DNA from: Bacteroidetes bacterium ADurb.Bin013
GTDB taxonomy: Bacteria; Bacteroidota; Bacteroidia; Bacteroidales; UBA932
Length of the DNA stretch: 41,876 bases
Direction of reading: 5' to 3'
Assembly (NCBI GenBank): GCA_002071385.1
Contig: MWFB01000017.1
Location: 1-41,876 of the forward strand
Shown one piece after another: positions 7,670-16,727 of this stretch. The stretch's first letter is position 1. Every line of letters begins with the position of its first letter. The notes under the pieces were generated by a model, which was not told where the DNA came from, made no database searches, and worked only from the letters and a program-made list of their open reading frames with translations. Made by a program: the position numbers and the translations under genes.

Positions 7670-8617
7670 TTAAAGTTTTAACAGGGCGGTGGCCTGTTGC
7701 ATCATCTCCAGGATGATATCCTGGGCGGATTGGATCTTTTTGACCAGACCGGCGCTCTGTCCGGCCATGTAACAGCCATTGACCGCATCTCCTTCCTGTG
7801 CGGCCCTGCGCAAGGCTCCTGCTCCGAAACTGTCTGCATCTGCCTGTGTGAAGTCCTGGCTGTTTTCCAGTTGCGCAAATTTACGCGTAAACGGGGTCTT
7901 CAGAGCCCTGACAGGATGACCCAGCTTTTTCCCGGTTACGATGGTGTCCGAATCCGTGGCCTCAATGATCTTTTGCTTGTAAACAGGGTGTATCTGGCAC
8001 TCCAGAGCGGCCAGGAAACGGGTCCCGCATTGGACACCCTCGGCACCCAGCATGAAGGCGGCGGCAATTCCCCGTCCGTCTGCTATGCCACCGGCGGCGA
8101 CCACTGGAATGGAAAGTGCATCGCACACCTGGGGGACCAGCGCCATAGTGTTGAGCTCGCCCACATGTCCCCCGGCTTCTGCGCCTTCGGCGATAACGGC
8201 CGAGGCTCCCATTTTTTCCAGCCTTTTGGCGAGGGCTACCGAGGCCACCACCGGAATCACCCTGACGCCGGCCCGGAGCCAGCCTTCCATGTATTTTCCA
8301 GGAGTTCCGGCACCTGTGGTGACAACGGGAATTCTTTCTTCCCTGACCACACGGGCAACATCGTCCACATAAGGGCTTAGGAGCAGGATGTTCACGCCAA
8401 ACGGCTTGTCGGTCAGCTCACGGCAAAGTTTAATTTGTGATGAGAGGTATGAGGCATCGGCATTCATGGCCGAAATGATACCCAATCCCCCGGCATTTGA
8501 AACGGCAGCAGCCAGCCGTGCTTCTGAAATCCAGGACATGCCTCCCTGGAAAATGGGATACGTGATGCCTGTGAGTTCGCATATTCTGCTTTTTATCGTT
8601 TTCATGTTGTTATTCAT
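7670..8617 (-). CDS. fabK: FabK-type enoyl-ACP reductase (FMN-dependent)
   Basis: 315 residues from ATG 8617; an alternative start is the Met codon at 8605. It is a TIM-barrel flavoprotein of the nitronate monooxygenase superfamily, closest to FabK, which reduces trans-2-enoyl-ACP with NAD(P)H and FMN. Features seen: ITYPIFQGGMSWISEARLAA with the FMN-site glycines, NAGGLGIISA, KPFGVNILLLSPYV, AEGAEAGGHVGEL with the His (His151) matching the conserved His of pneumococcal FabK, and VVAAGGIADGRG...GAEGVQCGTRF for phosphate binding. Similarity to FabK runs along the whole length, and the position between fabH and fabF supports enoyl reductase over nitronate oxidation. It starts within a few bases of the fabH stop, implying translational coupling. 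Confidence 0.88.
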   Translation of the reverse strand: MNNNMKTIKSRICELTGITYPIFQGGMSWISEARLAAAVSNAGGLGIISAMNADASYLSSQIKLCRELTDKPFGVNILLLSPYVDDVARVVREERIPVVTTGAGTPGKYMEGWLRAGVRVIPVVASVALAKRLEKMGASAVIAEGAEAGGHVGELNTMALVPQVCDALSIPVVAAGGIADGRGIAAAFMLGAEGVQCGTRFLAALECQIHPVYKQKIIEATDSDTIVTGKKLGHPVRALKTPFTRKFAQLENSQDFTQADADSFGAGALRRAAQEGDAVNGCYMAGQSAGLVKKIQSAQDIILEMMQQATALLKL

Positions 8618-9577
8618 TCATTCATTCATAGTCCATGTAAAAAGGCAGGTCCCTGTGGTGAATCCTGCGCCAAAACCACATAAAACCACCGTATCGCCAT
8701 ATTGCAGGGTTCCGTTCCTGTGCATCTCGTCCAGCAAAAGCGGTATGGAGGCGGAAGAGGTGTTGCCCCGGGACTCAATGTTGTGCGGGAACTTATGGGG
8801 AGGCTGGCGCAATTGCGTCCTGACGGTTTCAATGATACGCATGTTGGCCTGGTGTAAAATATAGTGATCCACCTGGTCAGCCGTAAGTCCTGTATCAGCC
8901 AGGATGTTTTCAATACCCTGGGTGGAAGCATTGACAGCCAGCTTGAACACTTCTTTCCCGTTCATGTACAGGGGAACACCGCGTTGCTGGTATTTCACAA
9001 AAGGACAATCTTCCAGGGGCCTTTGGTAATAGAGGACTTCGGGGCGGTGAAAGGCCGAGATCCTCGATGCCCTGAAAGCATCTCCTTCAGTCACAACGGC
9101 CGCCGCAGCCGCGTCTCCGAAAAGCACTGCGGTGTTTCTGTCCTTCCAGCTGCACATGCGGGTGGGTTCCTCGGCACAAACCACCAGGATGTTTTTTGCC
9201 TTTTTGGCGGCGATATACGCCGCAGCCATGTCCAGGCAGTATAGGAACCCGGTACAGGCGGCATTCAGGTCCACACAGGGACACGCAGCCTGGATACCTC
9301 CTGCCACCAGGCAGCTGATAGAGGGAGTAACATAATAATTTACAACGTTGGAGCAAATGATATAATCCAGTTCAGATCCTGTAAGCCCGGCATCGTCCAG
9401 CGCCTTTTGCGATGCTTCTATGGCAAGGTCTTTCAGGTTTTCGTCAGAAATGATCCTGCGTTCCAGGATACCCGTTCGGGAACGAATCCATTCGTCACTC
9501 GTATCCAGAAAAACAGACAACATTTCATTAGTTACAGATAATGAGGGTAATGAGCTCCCCGTTCCAATGATTTTCAT
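8618..9577 (-). CDS. fabH: FabH-type beta-ketoacyl-ACP synthase III
   Basis: 319 residues. It initiates fatty-acid synthesis by condensing an acyl-CoA, usually acetyl-CoA, with malonyl-ACP. The Cys-His-Asn triad is visible: Cys108 in DLNAACTGFLYCLDMA, His242 in YILHQANMRI and Asn272 in GNTSSASIPLLL. Other family marks are SDEWIRSRTGI near the start and VLFGDAAAAAVV. It is the first gene of the fab run, with 141 bp of non-coding sequence upstream that probably holds the promoter. In that gap I see no clear -7/-33 pair and no strong hairpin. Related KAS III proteins of unusual specificity look similar, so the primer substrate is open. Confidence 0.9.
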   Translation of the reverse strand: MKIIGTGSSLPSLSVTNEMLSVFLDTSDEWIRSRTGILERRIISDENLKDLAIEASQKALDDAGLTGSELDYIICSNVVNYYVTPSISCLVAGGIQAACPCVDLNAACTGFLYCLDMAAAYIAAKKAKNILVVCAEEPTRMCSWKDRNTAVLFGDAAAAAVVTEGDAFRASRISAFHRPEVLYYQRPLEDCPFVKYQQRGVPLYMNGKEVFKLAVNASTQGIENILADTGLTADQVDHYILHQANMRIIETVRTQLRQPPHKFPHNIESRGNTSSASIPLLLDEMHRNGTLQYGDTVVLCGFGAGFTTGTCLFTWTMNE

Positions 9578-9718
9578 AGTTATTTGTACGACATTTTAAT
9601 GACGAAAGGTTTAGTGGTTCAAAAATCCTGCCATGGTTTCCAAAGAAATTCCGGCAGGCGGAAAACGTTAATGCTAAATAACTGACATACAACACATTAT
9701 AAAGCAATCCCCGGAGCT

Positions 9719-10756
9719 TTAAAAGAGGAACACATCTGCCTGGGCACACTTTTTCAGTGTGGATTGGGGCCAGACGGAGGATTGCACTTCCCCAATATGA
9801 CATTTTTTTAGCAGCAGTAAACACAAGCGGGACTGACCTATGCCACCTCCCATTGTTTGTGGTAAAACGTTATCTAGTAATAATTTATGGAAGAACAAGG
9901 AAGCCCGGGCCTGCGCGTTGGCACGTTCCAGCTGATGTCGCAGGGATTGGGGATTTACCCGGATTCCCATTGAGGAAAGTTCTACGGCAGTATCCAGTAC
10001 GGGATGGTAGATAATAATGTCTCCGTTCAGGCCAAAGAAACCTGTTCCGGTTTCTGTGCTCCAGTCGTCGTAGTCTGGCGAGCGACAGTCGTGCACCGTC
10101 CCATCCCCAAGCGGACCGCCGATTCCTTGAACGAACACGGCCCCGTATTCCCTGGCAATGGCGTTTTCCCTTTCCCTGGGGCTAAGGCCTGGATATTTTC
10201 TGCGGAGTTCTTCGGCATGGATGAAAAAGATATCATGAGGGAAGAAGGGCTGCAATAGGGCAAAATGCTCACTTAAAAGGAACTGGGTGCGTTTGATGGC
10301 ATAATAGATGGATTTGACACACTTACGGAGCGTTTTTTCTGTACGTTCTTCCGGCAGGATCACCTTTTCCCAATCCCACTGGTCTACATACACAGAGTGG
10401 AGGTTGTCTGTGATCTCGTCGGGACGGATGGCATTCATGTCTGTGTAGATCCCCATACCCGGTACAATATGATGTCGCCAGAGGGCATATCGTTTCCATT
10501 TGGCCAGAGACTGGACAATTTCAACATCCTTTCCTCCCAGTGTTTTCAATGGAAAGCTCACGGGCAATTCGGTCCCGCTCAGGTTGTCGTTCAGGCCGGT
10601 GCCGCTTTCAACCAGCAAAGGGGCTGTAATTCTCCTGAGTTTCAGTTCACCGGCCAATTCAGTCTGAAAGGTTTCCTTGATGAATTTTATGGCCTGCTCT
10701 GTCTGCCAGATATCCAGGATGGATTTGTAGGATGAGGGGATTGAGGTCGTGTCCAT
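9719..10756 (-). CDS. asnA: Aspartate-ammonia ligase (asparagine synthetase A)
   Basis: 345 residues, the usual length for AsnA. It makes L-asparagine from L-aspartate, ammonia and ATP in the cytoplasm and belongs to the class II aminoacyl-tRNA synthetase-like fold. Diagnostic segments are LLVESGTGLNDNLSG near residue 50, EIVQSLAKWKRYAL, GIYTDMNAIRPDE, DQWDWEKVI, AVFVQGIGGPLGDG, the DYDDWS segment and the C-terminal class II motif 3 region GGGIGQSRLCLLLL. It stands alone between fabH and the divergent metallo-hydrolase gene. Confidence is high because several invariant AsnA blocks are present in order. Confidence 0.96.
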   Translation of the reverse strand: MDTTSIPSSYKSILDIWQTEQAIKFIKETFQTELAGELKLRRITAPLLVESGTGLNDNLSGTELPVSFPLKTLGGKDVEIVQSLAKWKRYALWRHHIVPGMGIYTDMNAIRPDEITDNLHSVYVDQWDWEKVILPEERTEKTLRKCVKSIYYAIKRTQFLLSEHFALLQPFFPHDIFFIHAEELRRKYPGLSPRERENAIAREYGAVFVQGIGGPLGDGTVHDCRSPDYDDWSTETGTGFFGLNGDIIIYHPVLDTAVELSSMGIRVNPQSLRHQLERANAQARASLFFHKLLLDNVLPQTMGGGIGQSRLCLLLLKKCHIGEVQSSVWPQSTLKKCAQADVFLF

Positions 10757-10824
10757 TGTCCAGTGTATTACATAATAATGCTAAAATACAACATCACTTT
10801 CATTCTGCACAATTTTATATTTAT

Positions 10825-10832
10825 TACATTTG
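10825..10832 (+). promoter_or_regulatory. Candidate Bacteroidota -7 box for the metallo-hydrolase gene
   Basis: TACATTTG matches the Bacteroides -7 consensus TAnnTTTG and lies 29 bp before the ATG at 10862 in the 105-bp divergent region between asnA and this gene. No good TTTG box at the ideal distance was seen, only a weak TTTC about 23 bp upstream. Confidence 0.4.
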
Positions 10833-10861
10833 TGTAAAGTAAAGCGGCATATCGCATTTCT

Positions 10862-11662
10862 ATGATTTTCAGGGTCACTTTTCTGGGTACGGGAACTTCT
10901 ACCGGTGTTCCCCTTATTGGCTGTCAGTGCAGGGTGTGTCAATCCACCGATACCAGGGATAAAAGGCTGCGGTCTTCTATACTGATAAAGGTCTTTTCCC
11001 CGGCTGGGCAGGAACTCAGTTTATTGATCGATGCCGGTCCGGATTTCAGGCAGCAGATGCTTACCTACGGGATCTCCACCCTGGACGGAATTTTACTGAC
11101 CCATGAGCACCGGGACCACATAGCCGGGTTGGACGATGTGCGTGCGTTCAATTTCTTATCCAGCAAACCTGTGCCTGTTTATGGAGAACAAAGGGTTTTG
11201 AAGGCCCTGCGGAAAGAATTTGATTACGCCTTTGCGGGATACAATTTTTCCGGATTGCCAAAAATGTCTCTTTTTCCAATAACGTGCGAACCTTTCCGGA
11301 TCCGGGATGTAGGGATAGTTCCGGTTCGGGCGACACACGGCCGGTTGCCCATACTGGGCTTCAGGATCGGGCCACTGGGCTATCTGACCGATGCCAGCAG
11401 CATAGAAGAGCGGGAACTGGAGAAATTTTCCGGAGTGGATTTGTTTGTTGTCAGCACGGTGCAGAGAACTCCCCACAATACGCATTTTTCGCTCCAGGAA
11501 GCCATTGATGTGGCCAACAGGGTGGGATCGCCCCAATCCTTGCTGACTCATCTTTCACACTGCCTGGAACCACACAAGGAGCTGGCTGCTGACCTTCCCC
11601 CGGGGATGGCACCTGCATACGACGGGATGACCGTTGAGCTTCCTTTCAAAGATAACGGATGA
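10862..11662 (+). CDS. PhnP-like metallo-beta-lactamase-fold hydrolase
   Basis: 266 residues, cytoplasmic. The N-terminus VTFLGTGTSTGVPLIGCQCRVC is typical of the PhnP subfamily, where Cys residues bind a structural zinc. The metal-binding motif is THEHRDH, the family's HxHxDH, followed by IAGLDDVR. Further ligands are expected at ATHGRLPILG (His), YLTDASSI (Asp) and LLTHLSHCLEP. PhnP itself is a phosphoribosyl cyclic phosphodiesterase, but homologues in Bacteroidota occur without phn genes, as here, so the true substrate is probably another cyclic phosphodiester or nucleotide. The last 17 bp overlap the convergent DUF456 gene. Confidence 0.82.
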   Translation: MIFRVTFLGTGTSTGVPLIGCQCRVCQSTDTRDKRLRSSILIKVFSPAGQELSLLIDAGPDFRQQMLTYGISTLDGILLTHEHRDHIAGLDDVRAFNFLSSKPVPVYGEQRVLKALRKEFDYAFAGYNFSGLPKMSLFPITCEPFRIRDVGIVPVRATHGRLPILGFRIGPLGYLTDASSIEERELEKFSGVDLFVVSTVQRTPHNTHFSLQEAIDVANRVGSPQSLLTHLSHCLEPHKELAADLPPGMAPAYDGMTVELPFKDNG

Positions 11663-12128
11663 TGTAATACATCATGATGCCGCTGGCTATAAGTTTGAGC
11701 CCTACCCCTGCCAGGAATCCCATGAATGATCCCAGGGCAGGTTTCAGGGATGAGGACAGCCCTCCCTCTTTCTTGCCGTAAAGCATTTCACCCAGCAGAG
11801 CACCCAGAAAAGCCCCCACAATCATTCCAAACGGCGGGAAGAAAAAAATACCCAGGAACAAGCCTGCCGTGGCAAATCCCGTGGCAGCCCGGCTGCCCCC
11901 GGTCCATTTGGTGAAAGTGGCCGGGACAATGTAGTCCAGGATGCTGACCACTATGGTGATTATTCCCCACAGTAACAGGAAGGTCCATTGCATGTGGCTG
12001 TCACTCTTGAAAAACAGAAGCAACAAGGCCACAAAGCTGACTGGAGGGCCGGGAAGTACGGGAAGCAGGCAGCCCAGGAGACCCAGGATACCCAGGAGAA
12101 CGGCCAGAATCTGGATTACGGTATCCAT
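11646..12128 (-). CDS. DUF456-family membrane protein
   Basis: 160 residues with four or five membrane segments. Family features are a Gly-rich hairpin near the start (LLGILGLLGCLLPVLPGPPVSFVALLLL region), DYIVPATFTKWTGGSRAATGFATAG, and the small-residue-rich PPFGMIVGAFLGALLGEML. This matches DUF456, conserved inner-membrane proteins with glycine-zipper repeats and no established function. It overlaps the upstream acyltransferase gene by 13 bp, suggesting translational coupling and possibly a shared envelope role. Confidence 0.85.
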   Translation of the reverse strand: MDTVIQILAVLLGILGLLGCLLPVLPGPPVSFVALLLLFFKSDSHMQWTFLLLWGIITIVVSILDYIVPATFTKWTGGSRAATGFATAGLFLGIFFFPPFGMIVGAFLGALLGEMLYGKKEGGLSSSLKPALGSFMGFLAGVGLKLIASGIMMYYIIRYL

Positions 12129-13435
12129 AGGACAAAACGTTCTTTATCCTTGCGCAAATCCGGTGCGCACAGCCACCTGAAATCTGACCGGGCAGTACGG
12201 AACCACTTGTAATACTGATAGAAAAATAAAGGTGCCGGGATGAATACCAGGGTGGCCGCCAGGGCATGTTCCCAGGCTACGAGACCGAATAATACGAAAA
12301 AGGAGACCAATACAGTCAGTGTCCAAACCAGGAGCGTTGTCAAGTAACGTACCGAATTATGGAAGGCCTGGTCCTCCATCCTGGAACAGATCAGCCGGGT
12401 TAACAACAGGGTAGGGGCAGATAGCACCGTACAGGCCAGGAAGTATGGAAAGAGAAGAATGAGAAGAAACAGCCGTATGGCCAGTGACAGACCCGGGCGG
12501 GGATTGGCCACAGAGGCCATGCTTATCTTTGTTCTTTTTCTATTAGCTGAAAAACGGACAATCTCGTTCAATACCCGGGTGCTTGTTTCAGGATCCTGTT
12601 CCCTGCGCTCCAGGATCAGCCGCATGGTGTGCTGGTTGGCTGTCAGGCGGTCTTTCAGACTGTGGCTGTTCAAGTCCAGTTGTATGATCCGGCGGGTACA
12701 GGACATGTTGCACAATTCCAGGGTGGCATCGTAAAATGCATCGTCCGGAATGTATAATATTAGCTCTTTCAGGGCGGCTTCCAGCTTTTCCTTAAGCTCG
12801 TTCATGATGACCGGATCTTCTCTATCCGGGTGGGCTGCAACGTATTGTGTAACATTAATCGGGTCCCCGATCTGGAGCAGCAGGGAGGAACGGTAACGGA
12901 AGAAGTTCCCGTATTCCAGGCCCATGGGGATTATGTATACCGGTTTTTCACCTGCGATTTCTTCATTGGCCAGTAGGGCAATGCGGAAAATCCCCTTGCC
13001 CAGCGGGAGGAGGCTGTGCATGGGCCGGTGGGTTCCTTCCGGAAGTATGACAAATGGCACGTTGTGTTTCAGGACTTCAGCCGAGTTTTTGATTATCTGG
13101 TCGTTATCCTTGAGGGCACTGCGTCCGTCCCGGATCCGGTTTATGGGCATGATGCGCAAAAAATAGAAAATCCGCGCAAGCAGGGGTTTCTTGAATATGT
13201 CTGCCCGGGCGACAAAGACTTTGGGACGGTTGTCCAGGTCCAGGACAGCCATCGCATCCATCAGGGCATTGGTGTGATTGGGGGCAAAGATAAGAGCGCC
13301 GTCTACAGGGAGCTTTTCTATTCCGTGGTATTCACGCTTGCCGTAAGACATCTTGTAAAACAGGCCAACGTAATACTTCAGTACGGTATAGTAAATGTTT
13401 CTCTCGTAGATCCTTTTTTTGCGTTTTTTGCCCAT
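12116..13435 (-). CDS. PlsC-type glycerolipid acyltransferase with C-terminal membrane domain
   Basis: 439 residues. The N-terminal half is a PlsC/LPLAT domain that transfers an acyl chain to a lysophospholipid or related acceptor at the inner membrane. Motif I is NHTNALMD (HX4D, about residues 53-60). Motif II-like sequence is KPLLARIFYFLRIMPINR, motif III is VILPEGTHRPM and motif IV is PVYIIPMGLEYG. The C-terminal part (after about residue 305) adds two pairs of hydrophobic segments, which single-domain PlsC enzymes of about 240 residues lack. This longer form is common in Bacteroidota and may not be the main PlsC. It lies 9 bp after the BASS transporter gene and overlaps the DUF456 gene. 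Confidence 0.85.
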   Translation of the reverse strand: MGKKRKKRIYERNIYYTVLKYYVGLFYKMSYGKREYHGIEKLPVDGALIFAPNHTNALMDAMAVLDLDNRPKVFVARADIFKKPLLARIFYFLRIMPINRIRDGRSALKDNDQIIKNSAEVLKHNVPFVILPEGTHRPMHSLLPLGKGIFRIALLANEEIAGEKPVYIIPMGLEYGNFFRYRSSLLLQIGDPINVTQYVAAHPDREDPVIMNELKEKLEAALKELILYIPDDAFYDATLELCNMSCTRRIIQLDLNSHSLKDRLTANQHTMRLILERREQDPETSTRVLNEIVRFSANRKRTKISMASVANPRPGLSLAIRLFLLILLFPYFLACTVLSAPTLLLTRLICSRMEDQAFHNSVRYLTTLLVWTLTVLVSFFVLFGLVAWEHALAATLVFIPAPLFFYQYYKWFRTARSDFRWLCAPDLRKDKERFVLWIP

Positions 13436-13444
13436 AACAAATCA

Positions 13445-14413
13445 TCATGCAACTGCTTTCCGGGTCCTGCGGGCTTCTCTCCAGTTGAATAATACAGAAA
13501 CTCCCAGGCCGGAAATGATATGCCATACACCCCACCAGGCGGTGACAAACAACATGCCGCCCAACTCCAGTTCAGGAGGGAAGATCTTTGGATTGAACAA
13601 CAGCACAAGCCCAAGTCCCGAATTTTGGATACCCGTTTCTATGGCGATCGTTCGCCTGTCTTTGTAGGGTACACGGAAAGCAGATCCTACCCCATAGCCG
13701 ATACCCAGCGCAAGCGCGTTGTGTATGAAAACAATGATTAAAATATAACCGATGTACCGGATAAAAAGATCGAAATTGTTGCTGAAAGATATGGCCACCA
13801 GCGCAATAAAGAACAACAAAGAAAAAATCTGCATGGGTTTTTTCAGTTTCTCGGTTATTTTCGGGAAAAAATGCGAGAACAACATGCCCAGGATCAGGGG
13901 TATTCCAAGCAGGATAAAGACCGTCTCGAAGGTTTGCCACAAATCTATGTGCAGTGTCTGCAGCGCTGTGCCGGCACTTCTGCTCAGGTACCGGGTGTAC
14001 AGCCCGCCATAAAAGGCAAAATTGAAAGGTGTCATGAAAGTGGCGGTAGAGGTGGTGATTGCGGTGAGCGTTACTGACAATTCAACGTTGGCCTTGGACA
14101 AAGAAGACATGAAATTGGATATGTTCCCCCCGGGGCAGGCTGCTACCAGTATCATGCCCATGGCGACCATGGGGGTGATATGGTCCTTTAAAAGTACAAT
14201 CAGCAAGAACGTCATGGCCGGGAGCAGGATCAATTGGCAGGTGAGTCCCAAAATAGCTGATTTGGGCTTCTTGAAAACGTTTTTGAATTCAGCCGGCTTG
14301 ATGCCAAGGGCCACCCCAAACATTACCAGCGCCAATACAAAATTGATTACCCTCATCCCATTGGCTGAGAAGTTAAGCCGGATGGGGTCCAGGTTTAACA
14401 GTTGTTCATACAT
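13445..14413 (-). CDS. BASS-family (bile acid:Na+ symporter-like) transporter
   Basis: 322 residues from ATG 14413; an upstream in-frame Met at 14446 adds an unconvincing hydrophobic stub. Nine to ten membrane segments are predicted. Conserved family blocks are MFGVALGIKPAEFKNVFKKP, CPGGNISNFMSSLSKANVELS (the conserved asparagine/glycine core of the sodium site) and ETGIQNSGLGLVLLF in the second inverted repeat. BASS proteins couple Na+ entry to uptake of organic anions. The substrate cannot be inferred here and need not be bile acid, since the family also carries pantoate, pyruvate and other acids. It is 45 bp downstream of the GH3 gene, in the same orientation, so it might be read through from the polysaccharide locus. 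Confidence 0.85.
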   Translation of the reverse strand: MYEQLLNLDPIRLNFSANGMRVINFVLALVMFGVALGIKPAEFKNVFKKPKSAILGLTCQLILLPAMTFLLIVLLKDHITPMVAMGMILVAACPGGNISNFMSSLSKANVELSVTLTAITTSTATFMTPFNFAFYGGLYTRYLSRSAGTALQTLHIDLWQTFETVFILLGIPLILGMLFSHFFPKITEKLKKPMQIFSLLFFIALVAISFSNNFDLFIRYIGYILIIVFIHNALALGIGYGVGSAFRVPYKDRRTIAIETGIQNSGLGLVLLFNPKIFPPELELGGMLFVTAWWGVWHIISGLGVSVLFNWREARRTRKAVA

Positions 14414-14458
14414 GCATACAAATATATAAAAAAATGTATGCTGCAAAACAGGGCTGGT

Positions 14459-16717
14459 TCATTTTTTTACCTCAAAGAGAATAGGTTCTCCCGAAGCACT
14501 GTCTCCGGAGACCCACAATGCAAACTGTCCGGGTTCCACTACTTTTTCCATCTGAAGGTTCCAGAAGGCTAATTCACTGATTGGCAGGTTCCAGATCACG
14601 GTCCGGGTTTCTCCCGGATTCAGTGCGATCCTCTCGAATTTTTTCAATTCTTTGACCGGACGTGTGACTGAGCCGGTCTTATCGCACACATAGAGCTGGG
14701 CCACTTCGGTGGCAGCGGTTTTTCCCGTATTAGTCAGATCAAAGGACATCGTCATGGTATCGTTCTGATGATATGACACCTGGTCAATCCTGATGTTGGT
14801 ATAGGCAAATGTGGTGTAGGAGAGTCCGAATCCGAACGGGAAAAGGGGAGCAGCACCGGCATCCAGGTAAAAGCTTGTATTGCCCAGGGAAGTCTGTCCG
14901 GCCTTTAGGGGAATCTGATCCAACATGGTTTCATTTCCCTGGAAGGGGCGTCCGGAACTGTTATGGTTATAATAAAGGGGAACCTGTCCCGAGGTTTTGG
15001 GAAAGGTCACGGGCAGCCTGCCACTGGGTACTTCTTTCCCGAAAATCAAGTCTGCCAGGGCCACTCCACCCATGGTACCGGGGTGGAACGAGTACAATAG
15101 TGCATTGCTCAGGGACACTTCTTTTTCTATTGTCAGGGGTCTGCCGGCCATAACCACTGTAATGACAGGTTTTCCTGTAGATTTCAACGCCGCTATCAGT
15201 TCGCTTTGTGTCCCCTGCAGGTCCAGACTGGCCAGGCAGTGTGCCTCCCCCGAGAGGATGGATTCTTCTCCCACGCATACAATCACAACATCGACAGTGC
15301 GTGCCGCTTCAACGGCTTTCCTTATTCCCGACAGGTCTTTGTCCCTTGAATATTTCAATCCCGGCTGATAAAGAACGCGCAACCGGTGACCGTAATGCTC
15401 TCTTATAGCTTTCAAAGGAGTGACAGTTGCCTGTTCCTCTCCATCAAAAACCCAGGTTCCCAGCTGGTCATGCGGCGCGTCGGCCATGGGGCCTGTGACA
15501 AGTACAGACCTGATCTTGTCTGCATCCAGGGGAAGGGTACCGTCGTTGCTCAACAGAATGACACTTTGAACAGCGCTTTGCCTGGAAAGTTCCAGGTGCT
15601 CGGGTTTATAGAACATTTCCCTGTGCACATCTTCCTGCACATAGGGATTGTCGAACAATCCCAGCTGGAATTTAACGCGCAGGATGTTTCTTACGGCCTC
15701 ATCAATCATTTTTTCAGACACAGCCCCTTCCCCGACCAGTTTCCCCAGATGCCCGACGTAAGCAAAGGACATCATGTCCATATCCACGCCGGCCTCCAGG
15801 GCCAGTCTGGCCGCATGGGCCTGATCCGTGGCAAACCCGTGGGGTATCATTTCATTGACAGAGGCCCAGTCGCTGACTACCAACCCCGTGAAATCCCATT
15901 CATGGCGCAAGACATTCCTTACCAGGAAACGGTTCCCGGTCATGGGAACCCCATCGTTGTCGTTGAAAGAGGTCATAAGTGTCATCGCACCTGCCTGAAC
16001 CCCGGCCAGGAAAGGCGGCAGGTACACATTGCGTAATACCCGTTCTGGGAGGTTAGTGCTGTTATAATCCCGGCCTCCTTCAGCCGCTCCGTAACCCACA
16101 AAATGCTTGATACAGGCTGCCATGTTCGAAGGATCACCAGGTTCACCGCCTTGATAACCCCTTATCATGGCCACTCCCATGGCCGAGGTGAAGTATGTGT
16201 CTTCTCCGAAACCTTCTGCAATCCTTCCCCAGCGTGGATCCCTGGTAATGTCGAGCATGGGTGAGAAAGTCCAGCGCACTCCTGCAGCAGTGGCTTCCAG
16301 GGCGGCTACACGCGCACCTTGTTCCACCAGTGTGGGGTTGAATGTGGCTGCCAGTCCCAGGGGTATCGGGAATATGGTCTTGAATCCGTGGATCACATCC
16401 CGGCCCACTATCAGGGGTATACCCAGGCGGGATTCTTCAACAGCCATTCTTTGCAGGGCATTCACCCTGGCAGGATCCACCTCGTTGATAACGGATCCCA
16501 CCTGTCCTTTGCGCAATGCCTCGGCAAACTCTCCGTCCAGCGGTAAGTCGGTAGAGGAGATCAATGTCATCTGACCTATTTTCTCATCAAGGGTCATATT
16601 GGATAACAAACCGGCGACTTTTTTTTCAATATTCAGGTCTGTATTTGCTGAAGACGCACAGGAGCATGCCAGCAGAACAGAGAAAAACAGCGGGAATAAC
16701 TTTTTAAACGGTTTCAT
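14459..16717 (-). CDS. GH3 beta-glucosidase (BglX-like) lipoprotein
   Basis: 752 residues from ATG 16717, which gives the signal MKPFKKLFPLFFSVLLAC/SC with a lipobox. The longer frame upstream reaches into the GH16 gene and is not credible. It hydrolyses terminal non-reducing beta-glucosyl residues, here probably beta-1,3-gluco-oligosaccharides released by the GH16. The domain order is TIM-barrel-like GH3 N-terminal domain (about 30-370), GH3 C-terminal alpha/beta sandwich (about 400-620), and a fibronectin type III-like domain (about 665-745). The nucleophile Asp283 is in GLVVSDWASV; KHFVGYGAAEGGRDYNST and WGRIAEGFGED are conserved substrate-site blocks; the acid/base Glu is probably in GEESILSGEA. 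It is the last gene of the locus and is likely periplasmic. Confidence 0.93.
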   Translation of the reverse strand: MKPFKKLFPLFFSVLLACSCASSANTDLNIEKKVAGLLSNMTLDEKIGQMTLISSTDLPLDGEFAEALRKGQVGSVINEVDPARVNALQRMAVEESRLGIPLIVGRDVIHGFKTIFPIPLGLAATFNPTLVEQGARVAALEATAAGVRWTFSPMLDITRDPRWGRIAEGFGEDTYFTSAMGVAMIRGYQGGEPGDPSNMAACIKHFVGYGAAEGGRDYNSTNLPERVLRNVYLPPFLAGVQAGAMTLMTSFNDNDGVPMTGNRFLVRNVLRHEWDFTGLVVSDWASVNEMIPHGFATDQAHAARLALEAGVDMDMMSFAYVGHLGKLVGEGAVSEKMIDEAVRNILRVKFQLGLFDNPYVQEDVHREMFYKPEHLELSRQSAVQSVILLSNDGTLPLDADKIRSVLVTGPMADAPHDQLGTWVFDGEEQATVTPLKAIREHYGHRLRVLYQPGLKYSRDKDLSGIRKAVEAARTVDVVIVCVGEESILSGEAHCLASLDLQGTQSELIAALKSTGKPVITVVMAGRPLTIEKEVSLSNALLYSFHPGTMGGVALADLIFGKEVPSGRLPVTFPKTSGQVPLYYNHNSSGRPFQGNETMLDQIPLKAGQTSLGNTSFYLDAGAAPLFPFGFGLSYTTFAYTNIRIDQVSYHQNDTMTMSFDLTNTGKTAATEVAQLYVCDKTGSVTRPVKELKKFERIALNPGETRTVIWNLPISELAFWNLQMEKVVEPGQFALWVSGDSASGEPILFEVKK

Positions 16718-16727
16718 AGAAACGGGA

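Noticed and set aside
9578-9718. Possible promoter or small gene in the fabH-asnA gap
   Set aside because: No -7/-33 pair with good spacing, no strong hairpin and no credible ORF were found.
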